Origin: Rhabditophanes sp. KR3021
Lineage: Eukaryota > Nematoda > Chromadorea > Rhabditida > Alloionematidae
Direction: 5' to 3'
Length of the DNA stretch: 64,000 nucleotides
Assembly: GCA_963281155.1 (NCBI GenBank)
Contig: CAUJLY010000002.1
Span: 7,378,001-7,442,000 of the forward strand
Numbering within the stretch: the first letter of the stretch is position 1; the number at the start of each line of letters is the position of its first letter. This document shows, piece by piece, positions 32,242 to 43,649 of the stretch. The notes under the pieces were generated by a model. The model ran no database searches. It had not been told where the DNA came from and saw only the letters and a program-made list of their open reading frames with translations. Made by a program: the position numbers and the translations under genes.

Positions 32242-35200
32242 TTAAATTGTCAGCACCACTTTCTTTTTGGGGCACAGTTTTTTTCCGTTTTTAGCACGTG
32301 GAGCTTTTTGATATAAAGGTAGGCCTAGTCTTTGTCTGCAGGAGACTCTAAATGTGTTGCATGATTTCATCATTATACGGGAAAATTGAGGATTAATTTC
32401 GAGGAGAGGGGTACCATCTTGAATTTTGTGGTAACATGATTCGCGGTATTTGCATACTGATTTGATGTCTCTAGTCAATTCAATTGTGAAGTTTTGTTGG
32501 GGGTTTGGAATATGAGGTGGAGAAACTTTTATTTCTTCTTTAACTTCTTCTTTTTTGGAATCTTTTTTAGTTTCTTCCTTCTTAAGATCCACTTCGACAG
32601 GTTCCTTTTCAAGGTCTGCCTTAACTTCTTTCTTAAGGTCTGCCTTAACAGTTTCTTTTTGAGGAGCTTCCTCAAGTTTAGCAAAATCTTTTTTAGCCTT
32701 TTTAGACTCTTTTAATTCATCCTTCTTTTTACTTTTATCTTTCTTGGAAGTTGAAGTTTGATCTTTCGATTCATCTTTCTTAATAGTCTTTCTACTGTCT
32801 TTCTTGCCATGTCTTTTAACTTCTTTCATGTCATGAATGACCTTCCCGGCCTTTCCATAACAAGACTTTCTATATTTACACATAAGTTCCAAAGTCATGC
32901 CTGGAGTATTTTGAATATCTTCAACATGTTCAGGAATGTCATTGAGATTTTCAGGTATCTTGCCAGTCTCATAACAACTCTTGCGATATTTGCACAAAAG
33001 CTTCATGTCCGCCTCAGAATCATCATCAACATCTACACTTTGTAATTGTTGGGCCCTTAAAGTTTCTTTGACTTGTTCATAATCTTCAACTATAACTGGA
33101 ACTTTACCGGTTTCATAGCAACTGGTCCGATATTTGCAAGCTAATTTGCCGTCATCCGTAGAAACGTCTGTTATAATGGTTTCGCCTTCGGGGGTGACAG
33201 ATGATAATGGAGAGTCAAAGTAATCTTCAGATATTTGTGGAATCTCGCCTGTTTCATAACAACTTTTTCTGTATTTGCAAGCTAATTTGGAGGCATCTTC
33301 TTCTTGATCTTTTTGATGGTCTACTTTATCAGTTACTGGCACAACTGCTTCAAAAACATGGGAAATAATGGTAGGAATTTCTCCAGTTTCATAACAACTT
33401 TTACGATATTTGCAAGCTAATTTGGAATCATCTAATTCAAAGTTATCTTCACTCACTTTATCTGATGGCGTAGCTTCCTCTTGTGAACCATAATTGACAT
33501 AAAATGGCTGTTCTTCGATTTCTGGAATTTGGCCTGTTTCATAACAACTCTTTCTATATTTACAAGCCAACTTTGCATTTTCATCTTCTGATTCTTCTTC
33601 ACTCAACGCTGCAGGTTTTCTGTGCTCAGTAAAAGCTACATAAGAGGCTGCTAATTCGTAAGCAGCGTATAATTGAGAAAGATCGTAATCCAAGTCTAAA
33701 TCGTAAGAACTAGTTTCAATTTTCGGAACATTTCCACTTTCATAGCAGCTTTTACGATATTTGCAAGCCAAGTTGATATTTGCTTGTTCGAGTTCATTAG
33801 CTTCTGTTGGTGCATGTGGTTCTTCATGAACTTGGATCTCTTCAGGTTCATCTTCTTTAACAATTGGCTCAGCAACAGCATCCTTTTTAGCAGATTTGGA
33901 TTTCTTCTTCTTGTCGACTTTAGGTACCTTTACTTCAATAACTTCCTCTTCTACTACAGGAATTTCTTCTTCGATTATTGGTAATGCTTCTGGTTCAACA
34001 ATCTCCTCCACAATTACTTTAGGAGCTTTCTTCTGCTTCTTGGATTTAATTGGCTTAGGAATATCCTCTTCGGCTGCAGGTATTTCTTCTTTCACTCCAA
34101 CGTCTCTCTTCTTTTTGGATTTTTGAATTTTAATTGGCTTTTCAATAACTTCTTCCGCAATGTCAACAACAGGAACTTCAACTCTTACTTTCTTAGACTT
34201 CTTAACCTTAACAGGTTTAATTTCCACGATTTCTTCTTCGATTTCTTCTGTCTTTTCTTCTATTTCCTTTTCAGTTTTGTCAACCCCTTCTTCCACTTCC
34301 TCAATCTTCTCCTCCACTTTTTTGTTTGTGTGCACTTTTGGTTGATGCTTCTCCGCAATAGGTTCCTCAGCAGGTTCCTCAGCATATTCCTCAATCCTCT
34401 CCAACACATCAGCCTTATCAGCATAACAAGTCTTTCTGTACTTGCAATGACTTTTCAGTTCACTAACAGTGTGAGGGACGAGAATTTGTTTGAACGTACT
34501 TTCAACAACGATCTCATCTTCATGCAACTTTGGCAAAATGCCACTCTCATAGCAACTCTTTCTAAACTTGCACTTTTCTTCTAGTGTCTTTTGGTAAGGT
34601 TCAATAATATCAACAAACTCAAAAACTTCTTCCTTGCTAATTTCAGGAATTACACCACTTTCATAACAGCTTTTTCTATACTTACAATACGCCATTTTAT
34701 CTTCTTCTTCCAAATCCTCAAATGCTATTTGTTCGCTTTTGAAGGCATCAATATTAAATAATTCTTGAAGGGAATAAAACTTCTCCTCAAAAACTTCATA
34801 ATAACCACCCTCAATCACTTCAATCTCAGGCATGTGTCCTGTTTCGTAACAACTTTTCCTAAATTTGCATTCAGCTTTCTTTCTAAACTCAGCTTCTTTG
34901 GCATTAAATTTTAATTGACTCTGCAAACATACTTATAGTCTTGACAAATTTTTACTAAACTTACCGCATAATTAACACTTTCCTCTGCAATCTCAATGGC
35001 CTCTTCTTTTCTCTTCATTGCAGATTCCAAAGCTTTTTGTGCAAGTTCTTTTAACGTCTTCGTTTTTTTGGGTGCTTTTAGTACGAGTTTAGTTGCAGAT
35101 AAGATGCTTCTTCCCTCACTATCTTCTTCTAACAACTTTTTTTCCTCCTCGGATATACCGACATTGTCATAGCAACTTTTTCTGTACTTGCAAATAGCTT

Positions 35201-36283
35201 TTAACTGATCAACAGACAATTCCGCCTCTTCTTCTTCTGTGGCCTCGTGAGCGTCTGAGGACAGGTCGAGGCTTTCTTTGTGATCAATTGATTCAATGTG
35301 CAAGACACCTGTATCATAACAGCTCCTTCTGTACTTACACTCCAATTTCTTGGCAGCACCAGACAAAGCATCGTGATTAAGTATCACCTTATCTGCCACC
35401 CATCTCTTATATTTGCGATTTTTTCTCTTCTTGATGGCATTTGCATACCTGATTTGTTTCAACTTTTTCGCATCCATATGAATCATCTTGTTGTTGTGAG
35501 TGTGTTTGATTTGGCCTCTGACTTGATCAGAATCGTAGGATTGTATTGCTTCAACTCCATCTATCAGATTGAAGTTCCATTTACTTGGTACTTTGGTTTT
35601 GATGTGTTGGCGGGTTGGTTTGATGTTCAAGATTGGCTTAGTAGTATCTAACAAATCAAAATGTTTATATTCAAAATTATTGCACATATAAATTTTGTTT
35701 GTCGTTTCCAAGACCACTTCCGACCTTCCAAAACAAAGGGCACTTCTCTTGACTAGTGTTTCCAACTGAACTGTAAAAGGACCCAACTCAACCACTCCCA
35801 AACCCTCATTTATTTCGAAAATTAAGTCTCCAAACAAATTTAATTCTTCCAAATTCATTTCCAAAGCACTTTTCCATGCAATAATTATAGTATTTTTAAT
35901 GTTCTCCACCCGCTTCACAACAAACCGCTGATCCTTTGAAATATCTTCAAGATTTTGGGTTGTTTGTGGAAGGTTTGTGTAAATTGTAAACAAAGTCAAC
36001 TCACTAGGCTCTACAAATAATGACATCATATATTAAGTTAAGTCAAGTCATTAGGTACCTTGGATATGTTGCGTCACACCCATTTGATTGGCCAAAACTC
36101 TTTTCCCCAAATCCATTTGTGAAGGGCCAACAATGATGAAAGTTTGTTTTTCATCTAAAAACAATTTGATTAATTAGTTATACCGCTACAAATAGTTGAC
36201 TTACTTTCGTTACAATTTATATTATTAAAAATTACACACACAAATAATACTACAATGACCCAGATGGCAGATTTCGTTTTCAT
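32242..36283 (-). CDS. Secreted 1299-residue protein with repeated CKYRKSCY motifs
   Basis: Exons 36283-36205, 36154-36059, 36010-34965 and 34920-32242 join in phase. The signal peptide lies around AIWVIVVLFVCVIFNNINC. Residues 30-250 are a non-repetitive globular-looking part. From about residue 280 to the end the motif C-K-Y/F-R-K-S-C-Y-E/D-T/S-G recurs 14 times at irregular spacing, usually followed by a short hydrophobic-Pro element (IPEI, IPTI). Linkers are acidic or Lys/Glu-rich low-complexity sequence. The last repeat is degenerate (CNTFRVSCRQR). Two Cys five residues apart per motif suggest a small disulfide loop. Secreted, perhaps an extracellular-matrix or cuticle-associated protein, but I do not recognise the family and do not assign a function. 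Confidence 0.8.
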
Positions 36284-37277
36284 TATCTTTTTTTCGTTTA
36301 AAACAAAAGCTTGCAAGCTAATTATTTCATATAAAAAGATTCTGCAACGATCCCGGTCAAAATACCCAGCTTTTACCTTACTTTTCTAAAATATGCATTA
36401 ATGAAATGAAAGTCAACTAAGATTACTAGACTGAAACAAAAAATGTAATGAAATGAAGAAGAATGTAAATTTCTGTATAAATAGTAAGCAATGTGTGATA
36501 ACAATTCTTTGTACATCATATCAATGTCACTTTTAATAAATACACTTAAGTTCATTTAAGTGTTATCAACTTTGAGGGTACACATAACTTTTTAGTGATA
36601 AAAAAGGGACACAACTTACCGTGATAAATAAACAGTTCAGTGTGGGGCTGAAGCTTAATCGCAAATTTTTTGATATAATATAAAATATATTATATATTAG
36701 TCGTATATTGTTTTCAGGAGGATCGGTGCATTAAAATGATATTTTAATACCTCAACAGACCTGCTTTTCCTTCCAACGTTTTGATTTTGTGTGTAACTTT
36801 TTTAAAGCTTACGCAAATTCAAGGGATGGCTAGGTGTAGATTTTGTTAGTCTCTGTCGTTTTGCCGTTTTCTCTTTTGATCAGAGAAAATATTATTTTCG
36901 TTTAACGACTTCAAGATAAATAAATGTTTAGGTGATTCTTTTGCCACAGCAAACTAAAAAACGTAGTTAAAAGTAATAGAAAGAATTAAAAAGTATTTAA
37001 AATTATTTAATGGATTGGATAATTGAAACAAAATTATGGAATTACTTCACTTAAATAAAAAGGTAGACATAATAAAATTATTCAAATAAATTTTATAAGT
37101 GTTTTAAATCTTTCGAATGTTTACATTTATTCATTTCGAAATTTTAATACAATATAATTCAATTTCAATTGTTCAAGAGTTAAGTGTGTAAAAAATTTTA
37201 TCCTCAAAATGCAAAGACAATTTGTTCTATCTAAAACATTATTAATCAGACCTTTGCAAATGTCAATAAATATTCGA
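36284..37277. other. Intergenic region, no gene seen
   Basis: AT-rich, between the divergent CKYRKSCY gene and the hypothetical gene downstream. It presumably holds promoters for both. No clear element is recognised. Confidence 0.4.
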
Positions 37278-38293
37278 ATGAAAACAAATTACTCCATCTA
37301 TATAATTTGTCTCCCTTTGATCTTGCTTTTGATGGATGTAATTAATATGCGTATTTGTGGGACATATTTATTACAAACTTCCGATCACGTTAGCGGTTTA
37401 ATTTAAAACACATTTTAAAGTAAATAAAAATATATTAAATTTGATATGTTATCAATTTTGATCAAATTTAAAGACGCTCCTCAAAAATATCATAAAAAGA
37501 GGAACATACGGTTTGCCATTCATTATCGCTTTTCCTCACCCACTACCTTTTTTTTAACTCATTCTTCTTTGTAAGAAGCCTTACCTGTCAATAGATTGAT
37601 TAGAAAAAATCAAATAATAAACATTTTAAACAAATCACCATTTACTTTCTTCTAAATCATTTTTTTGCAGACGACTCAGCAAGAAGGAAGTATTAAATGT
37701 GCAGTTGCTGTTAAAAGCCAGGATGATGTTACTCAAATAACAAAGAAACTCGAAAAGAGTTCTATTGACACTATTGCCAATCAAGAAACAAAATTTCAAA
37801 TGAATCCTCGTGCCCCCACCTTCAAGTATCAACCGAAAACTCCAAAAAGACTGGTAGGTTCCAGTATAAAAGTAATTACGTATATATTGCTCCAGAACAA
37901 CCTCCCCTCGGAAACGTGGCTTGCATGAATGATAATTATGGGCAAGATCAATTACTTCCTCCTGGACCTTACTACTCACCACAAAGTTATGACGAATCTA
38001 TTCCATCACCATGCTATCCTTCATCAAGAACCTACCCTCAGATGCAATACGGTCTTGTTGACAACAATCATTGTAGTAACCAAGAAATCCAATACCTTTG
38101 TAGTTCCGAAAATCGAGTTGATCCCGTAATGGCTCAATGTCCTCAAAGTTACCAGGTTCCCTCTTACAACAAATACTATTGTTCTTACCCAATTTCACAG
38201 GAAATAATGTATTCTTATCCAGTCACAAATGAAACTTACTTAGGAGGTAATTGTTATCAAATCTCTCTTGAATCCTTATTATACCTTAATTAA
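37278..38293 (+). CDS. Hypothetical Tyr/Pro/Cys-rich secreted protein, model uncertain
   Basis: Two well-supported exons: 37671-37853 (after TTTTTTGCAG) and 37896-38293. The second is rich in Tyr, Pro, Ser, Gln and Cys (GPYYSPQSYDESIPSPCYPS). A signal-peptide-like exon (MKTNYSIYIICLPLILLLMD, 37278-37337) could precede them across a 333-nt intron; this link is a guess. The two exons join out of phase: one more base in the A-run at 37844-37848 would put them in phase, so an indel error or mutation is likely. Not recognised; possibly a structural secreted protein. Confidence 0.35.
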
Positions 38294-38641
38294 TATCAAA
38301 TTATTTTTAAACGCAACCATTAGTAGTCATTGATTGTCAAATAAAAATGGTTCTTGAAATATTTTTTAGTATTTACCTTATTGTTTGATGGCTTTTAAAA
38401 GACGAATATTTCCAAAAAATAATCTACACTTTTATATCAAATATTTAAATTCATCTTCCGCAATTCGAGTACATATATTAAAATTAAAATATGCTTATTT
38501 AATTGCAATTTAAAATTTATCAGATAACGAAGATACATTAGTAAGTTTGTCTTATCATATCAAAATGATGAGAACCAGGTGTAAATACAAACAAATGACA
38601 GGTAGCAAATAAATTTCAACACAATAGTATTATATTTTAAA

Positions 38642-39648
38642 TTATAACCAAATTTTGGAACTATAACGATTTGGACGTGGTAATTTAATGTCTTGAATAC
38701 TCCACGTATTATTCCTTTTGTTGTATGATTGAATGATATCCGTATTATATCCACCAACAACAGTAATACTTTTTTCGTCTTCCATAGATTTCGCTCCCCA
38801 AACGGGTGTAGCCAAATTTGGCATTTGACTCCATTTGTCACTTTTTATGTCATAAACCTGGCATAATGATGGAGTCTCACCACCGCCTGAACAAGATATT
38901 GTTTTTTCAAATGACGACAAAGCAGTATAAAATGTTTTATTTGGAATGTCAGCCAAATAACTCCATTTTCCCTCCCGAGGATCAAATCTAAACAATTATT
39001 AATTTACAAACTTTTAATCACCTTTGGAATTTGTTAGAAAATTCAGCTCCTACAGCATAAATGATCTCATCAACCACAACTGAATCGTGCCGATACATTT
39101 CTTTTAATAACTTTTGTCCATTAAACCATGTCATTTTTTCAGGTTCATAACTAAAATATGAATATATCAAATTATGTGATACTTACTATTCAACACTGTC
39201 AATTGATACATTATTTAACAAGCCACCAATAACATAAATTTTATTTGAATAAACAATAGATGCGTAATCTGTTTTGTTACAAGTCATTTCCGATGAAAGA
39301 ACTTCAGATTGATTGGTTTCTAAATTATACCTAAGTCAAGATGCTTAGTTATTAATGTTATTTAAGTAACTTACTTTTCAATTTTTAAATCATTATACCC
39401 TCCTAATACAAATATGTTGTTTTCTATTTTTTCTGAGGAATGATAACTTTTCTCAATTAATAGACTGCCAATTGTCTTGACTGACTGTTCTTTTATGTCA
39501 ATTTCAACAACTGCATCCTCACAAAGTATTCCACCAACTTAAAAGATATACATTATTTATTATTGTATTATGACTTACACAAAATCATTTTAGAATAACC
39601 ACCTTTAGATTCAATACTGGCAACATCCATTTCTGTTTTATTTAACAT
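38642..39648 (-). CDS. Kelch-repeat protein lacking BTB-BACK (Kelch copy B)
   Basis: Exons 39648-39579, 39537-39375, 39330-39187, 39150-39022 and 38987-38642 join in phase to 283 residues. Exons 2-5 have exactly the lengths of those in copies A and C (163, 144, 129, 346). Kelch signatures are NIFVLGGYND, KIYVIGGLLN, IIYAVGAEFS and ITVVGGYNTD, plus the Trp positions. The first exon supplies a 23-residue leader ending GGYSKMIL, matching the end of the BACK exon in copy C. BTB and most of BACK are missing. If expressed it would be a stand-alone propeller, perhaps competing with copy C for substrates (inference). Confidence 0.7.
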
Positions 39649-40052
39649 TTCGTAATATTTTGTAAAATAGTCTGCTTACGTATGCAAAATGAGAGATATT
39701 GGTTTGTTGATGGAATATAATGTTCAACATTTTTATCGAAAAGTATAGTGTTTAAATGCTTGATAAGGTTGAGAAATAGTGCAGTTTATTCATTATCACA
39801 ATTGATTAATCTTTGTTTGTTATAAAAAAATTGTTATCTATCCGTGAATTAAGAAAGATTGTTTGGGGAGGGTTATAAATGCTTATAAAAAATAAATATA
39901 TGTACTTTTGTTACCATTCAAACATATCAATCCATTTTCGTGACTTTTATTCGATTTCAGGAAGTCGAAACAAATGCGTCATAAATAGGTTGGTTCCAAA
40001 ATAGCAGCATTCTTGCAACTATCGTGTCCTAATGTTTTAATCAATTTAGGAT

Positions 40053-40291
40053 ATGAAAATGTCACTTTGGCATCGTTTAATTATCTTTTTTCTTTTACAA
40101 TTCCTGTCTATGCAAGAACCGTGTAACTTGCCAACAAATTTGCTTGGGATCAATTAGAAACCTCCGCCACATTCTCCATCTTTAACTTGAAGTTGGATGG
40201 GCTATGGAATTCGAGGATATGGATGGTTAAATTGAAGCTTATTGCACGAAGATTTGATGAAATACTCGATGTTGAGGAATCTGCAAAATGA
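40053..40291 (+). pseudogene. Possible small secreted protein with a frame break
   Basis: ATG 40053 opens a signal-peptide-like start (MKMSLWHRLIIFFLLQFLS). The frame stops near 40157, while an overlapping frame stays open to TGA 40291 (WDQLETSATFSIFNLKLDGL). One indel would join them. Unrecognised; it may be a decayed gene or chance. Confidence 0.2.
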
Positions 40292-40647
40292 GAAGGCTAA
40301 TTTTGGATGAATTATCCGAAACATAACAACACTTCTACCCTCGTACAAACATTAACATCCCATCATGAACTTGTTTTTGTCCTATAAATTACCATTACAA
40401 CAAAATATGCTTAATGTTTTATTAATTTGAATTGGGTTTGTTTTAATCCATGGCTATAAGTTACCATCCACAACTTCTTTATCACGCATATCCTTTTGCA
40501 CTACTAATGGTTATATGTATTGACTTTACTACCAAATTAAGTCAATAATCACACAAACAACAAATATTAAATCAGACCAAAAATAAAGGTAAAACAAATT
40601 TATTTTCAAATTAAAAAACCAAATGATTAGCTGACAAATAAAATAAG

Positions 40648-41022
40648 TTATTCTTGGATCATACACCAATCTACATTAATGACTTGTTCTAAAATTTCTT
40701 TTCCATTCATTCCAGTGATGGCGTTTTGAGCTTCGGCTTGAGTTTCATACTCTAATAGACAGTATCCTTTCAAAAAACCGGTACGTCTGTCTAGGTTAAG
40801 CTGGATATTCTTGACGATTCCGAATTGTGAAAAATCTTCCACTATATCCTCGGTTGAGGCTTCTTCGTGGATGTTAGTGATAAAGATGATCCATCCTTCC
40901 ACTGATCTTTGAGGGGCACCGGCGTCTCCGTCTGTATCTACCAACTCATATCCGTTGCTTCCGATTTTCATCTTTGGTGCCAAAACTGCCTCATCATAAC
41001 CTTCCATATGTTCTTGTGACAT
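40648..41022 (-). CDS. RBM8A / Y14, exon-junction-complex RNA-binding protein
   Basis: A single exon of 124 residues. One RRM spans about residues 40-120: [40 protein letters not shown] and [10 protein letters not shown] match Y14 almost residue for residue. Known role: binds MAGOH in the exon junction complex, acting in mRNA localisation and nonsense-mediated decay. The protein ends just after the RRM without the Arg/Ser-Gly tail of vertebrate Y14. A TTTTTTAGCC sits directly before the ATG and could be a trans-splice acceptor. The gene lies 130 bases downstream of SMARCB1 on the same strand, which fits a nematode operon. Confidence 0.93.
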   Translation of the reverse strand: MSQEHMEGYDEAVLAPKMKIGSNGYELVDTDGDAGAPQRSVEGWIIFITNIHEEASTEDIVEDFSQFGIVKNIQLNLDRRTGFLKGYCLLEYETQAEAQNAITGMNGKEILEQVINVDWCMIQE

Positions 41023-41152
41023 GGCTAAAAAAGATTTGTTTATTAAGTAAAAAGACAAATAAAGATATAAGAGATCGCCAAAACGATTAAAAAGCATTTT
41101 TTTAAAAGCAAAAATAATTATTACATTATACAAAAAATAGATTGAAAGTTAA

Positions 41153-42274
41153 TTAGTAATGAGTTTGAGCAACTCGTCTCATGCGTCTTGTATTTCTGTC
41201 TTGATCCCTCATTCGCTTTTCAATCTCAACTTCAGTCAGAGTTTCAAGGAAAGGACCCCACTGGTCAGCGTCGGTAGTCCTGTATGGACAGTCAACTTTG
41301 GGCATTGGAGCTTCACTGAAAGCATATGTCTTCGCATTGTAGGCTAACTGGCCACGGATCGAGTATGCGATAGCTGATAGAAACTCACCCCCAAGCCCAA
41401 GATCAGCACACAGTTTTTCAGCAAACCATTCCGGATCATTATTTGGGTCAGACATGTCCCACTCGAATTGATCTACCAGAGACTGGTTGCCTACGTGAAT
41501 GTTGAGCTTGAGAATAGCTCGTTGGTCGTCTTCAATATTGGTTGGAAACCCTCCAACATGAGCTTGAATTTGTTGGTGGATGTTTTGGGCGATCGCCGTT
41601 AGGAAGCTGTTGGCAGGAAGATCCAAGTCATCGCACATCACTTCGGCAATCATTTCAGGGGTAATGAGTTTGTCGTTACGATTGTAGACGAAAGCATCCC
41701 GCAACTTAATGTTTTCAATTTCCATGTCCAATCTAATTGGAACCAAATCTGCATCCTTCCCGGCATTCTCCAGCACTCTTTTGTAATGTTCGCTGTCGTC
41801 GGCCGTATGAAGGTAATCCCTTACCTTTACATGACCTTTTGCAAGGGCTGGTGGGTGTGTACAAGGCAAGGCCTCAAGATGCTGGCTTCCAGTAGCAGAC
41901 TGATTAGAAACCCATGTGCTGGATGTGTTTCTGACGATCGACTTGGGAACAACACTCGTTTCTTTCCGAATAGGCGTAGCTCTCTGAGAAGCGGTACGAA
42001 ACTTCTCGTCTTTACCTGCGAAAATATCCTCCACATCACTCTGCCTAACCAGCATAATATTACTGCACAAATAAGTAGGACCCCACCCTAAATTTTGGAT
42101 TTCCTTCCGTTGTTCGGAAGTGGCAAGTAACTTCCACAAAGCTGGATATTTCTTGTAGAGGGTACCACGGTGTAGTTTTAAATATGCTCCCACCTCGGAA
42201 CCAATAAAATAGGTATTGCCATCGCCAAGAGTAAACGATTTTGGTTTGTTGCCATAATGAGACATAGACGTCAT
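41153..42274 (-). CDS. SMARCB1 / SNF5 (INI1), SWI/SNF core subunit
   Basis: A single exon of 373 residues against 385 in human. The N-terminal winged-helix part is visible (FIGSEVGAYLKLHRGTLYKK). The two SNF5 repeats follow: LVPIRLDMEIENIKLRDAF to CDDLDLPANSF, and LKLNIHVGNQSLVDQFEWDM to CADLGLGGEFLSAIAYSIRG. The basic C-terminal helix RDQDRNTRRMRR, which contacts the nucleosome acidic patch, is intact. Known role: core subunit of the SWI/SNF (BAF) chromatin remodeller. The gene has no introns. Neighbours on the same strand: a small gene 135 bases upstream and RBM8A 130 bases downstream. Confidence 0.95.
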   Translation of the reverse strand: MTSMSHYGNKPKSFTLGDGNTYFIGSEVGAYLKLHRGTLYKKYPALWKLLATSEQRKEIQNLGWGPTYLCSNIMLVRQSDVEDIFAGKDEKFRTASQRATPIRKETSVVPKSIVRNTSSTWVSNQSATGSQHLEALPCTHPPALAKGHVKVRDYLHTADDSEHYKRVLENAGKDADLVPIRLDMEIENIKLRDAFVYNRNDKLITPEMIAEVMCDDLDLPANSFLTAIAQNIHQQIQAHVGGFPTNIEDDQRAILKLNIHVGNQSLVDQFEWDMSDPNNDPEWFAEKLCADLGLGGEFLSAIAYSIRGQLAYNAKTYAFSEAPMPKVDCPYRTTDADQWGPFLETLTEVEIEKRMRDQDRNTRRMRRVAQTHY

Positions 42275-42409
42275 ATTTTAGGTTTTAAGTAATTTTATTG
42301 CAGATATAAGATGAATACAATTTAAAAGGTTGATGCGAAAAGAGACACGATCTTCCAACAAATGTTCAATTGTTTTAAGTGGCATCGTGATGAGATACTC
42401 GGCAGGCTT

Positions 42410-42673
42410 TTAATAGAACAAACTCTTTATAAATGGTATGGTGGACAAGGCACAGTCGACGATATAAGTTGATAGATTTAGTAGCTTGACGGGAAGCAAT
42501 TCTCTAACAAAACATTGAAAAGGTAGCCTAGCAAAGAATGTATTTAGAGTTTCTTGTTTGTCTTGGATTGCTTTCAGAGACTTTTCGATTCTTTTGAGAG
42601 TTGATTTGTGGCAAATAGGTTTTAAGATTCTATATTTGTTTGTCTTTTTAGGAATTGTCTTAGTTGGCGCCAT
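42410..42673 (-). CDS. Hypothetical 87-residue basic protein, faintly histone-H3-like
   Basis: A single open frame with a Lys/Arg-rich N-terminus (MAPTKTIPKKTNKYRILKPI) and a segment LPFQCFVREL, which resembles LPFQRLVREI of histone H3 and CENP-A. The rest of the histone fold is not visible in this frame; the frame ends 28 residues later with a hydrophobic tail. It lies 135 bases upstream of SMARCB1 on the same strand and might be the first gene of an operon. The H3 similarity may be chance. Confidence 0.4.
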   Translation of the reverse strand: MAPTKTIPKKTNKYRILKPICHKSTLKRIEKSLKAIQDKQETLNTFFARLPFQCFVRELLPVKLLNLSTYIVDCALSTIPFIKSLFY

Positions 42674-42963
42674 GATTTGTCAGTCTAAATACAGGAAGAA
42701 GATGGTGACTGACGTCTTTCCATTAAGTAAACAAATTAATGCACTAGTTCAGTGTTACACCCATAAAACTAAATAAGTTGTTGCTGCTTGTATATATATC
42801 AAGTTTACACATGAACTTTAAATTAGTGAAAGTTTAAAATAACTAACTACGAAATGCTTCCATGTATGGGAAAACATAAAACAGTTCAAGAATAATAAAT
42901 AGGTTCAAAGTATGCTCAATGAATCCTTCTTTATCAAATAAAATATATGTTTTAAAATTTTAC

Positions 42964-43179
42964 TCAAAAGATAATTTGTAAATTTAAAGTACCCATATCA
43001 ATGTGAGTGTATTTCGGAGGTTGATAATGTTTGCATTGGCTTTCATCAAGAACAGATTCACAAGACAAGCAACAGAAAGCCGCTTGACTCTCTTTTTTTG
43101 GCAAGTTTCTGATATGCCCTTTGAGGACACCATTTTCTTCAAACTCAGCAGCATGCTTTTTGAAATCTTCTGAATGCAT
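42964..43179 (-). CDS. Hypothetical 71-residue Cys/His protein
   Basis: A single open frame. After a charged N-terminus (HSEDFKKHAAEFEENGVLKG) comes FCCLSCESVLDESQCKHYQP, a possible zinc-binding knuckle (CxxC, then CxH). No upstream exon found. Not recognised; it could be a complete small gene or a terminal exon. Confidence 0.4.
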   Translation of the reverse strand: MHSEDFKKHAAEFEENGVLKGHIRNLPKKESQAAFCCLSCESVLDESQCKHYQPPKYTHIDMGTLNLQIIF

Positions 43180-43649
43180 GCGTATATTAGTTAGCCATAC
43201 TGTGTTAGATCAAGTAAATTACACTTATTTTGCAAATTCTTATGATTGAGATCTTTATGGAGAATATCACAAAAGACCGTATTTACCCGGCAGACTCAAT
43301 CCATTTTATTTTCATAAAGCTACCTTATTATGTGTAATTCCACATATCTTTACGATAAATTGGGAGTTTATTTCCACCTGTGCATATATTATATTTCTTA
43401 ATTATTTTTGCTTATTTATGAAAGATTCTTTTATTTTATGAGAAATCAAATATTAGCTGATGCAAAAAGAAAATGATTAATAAAGAGACTTGGTCATTTT
43501 AAGTAAATAACTAATTTAGTATATTCCCCATTTTTAAAACCATTAATTTTTCTAACACAAATAAAATATGCACTTAATTATACAACATGAATTAAAAATA
43601 GATGATTTCAAATAAAAGAACTTTCCACACGACAATATTTTATTTCAAA

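Noticed and set aside
32494..34584. Several plus-strand open frames rich in Phe/Ser/Leu
   Set aside because: Antisense of the Lys/Glu-rich linkers of the CKYRKSCY gene; no independent features.
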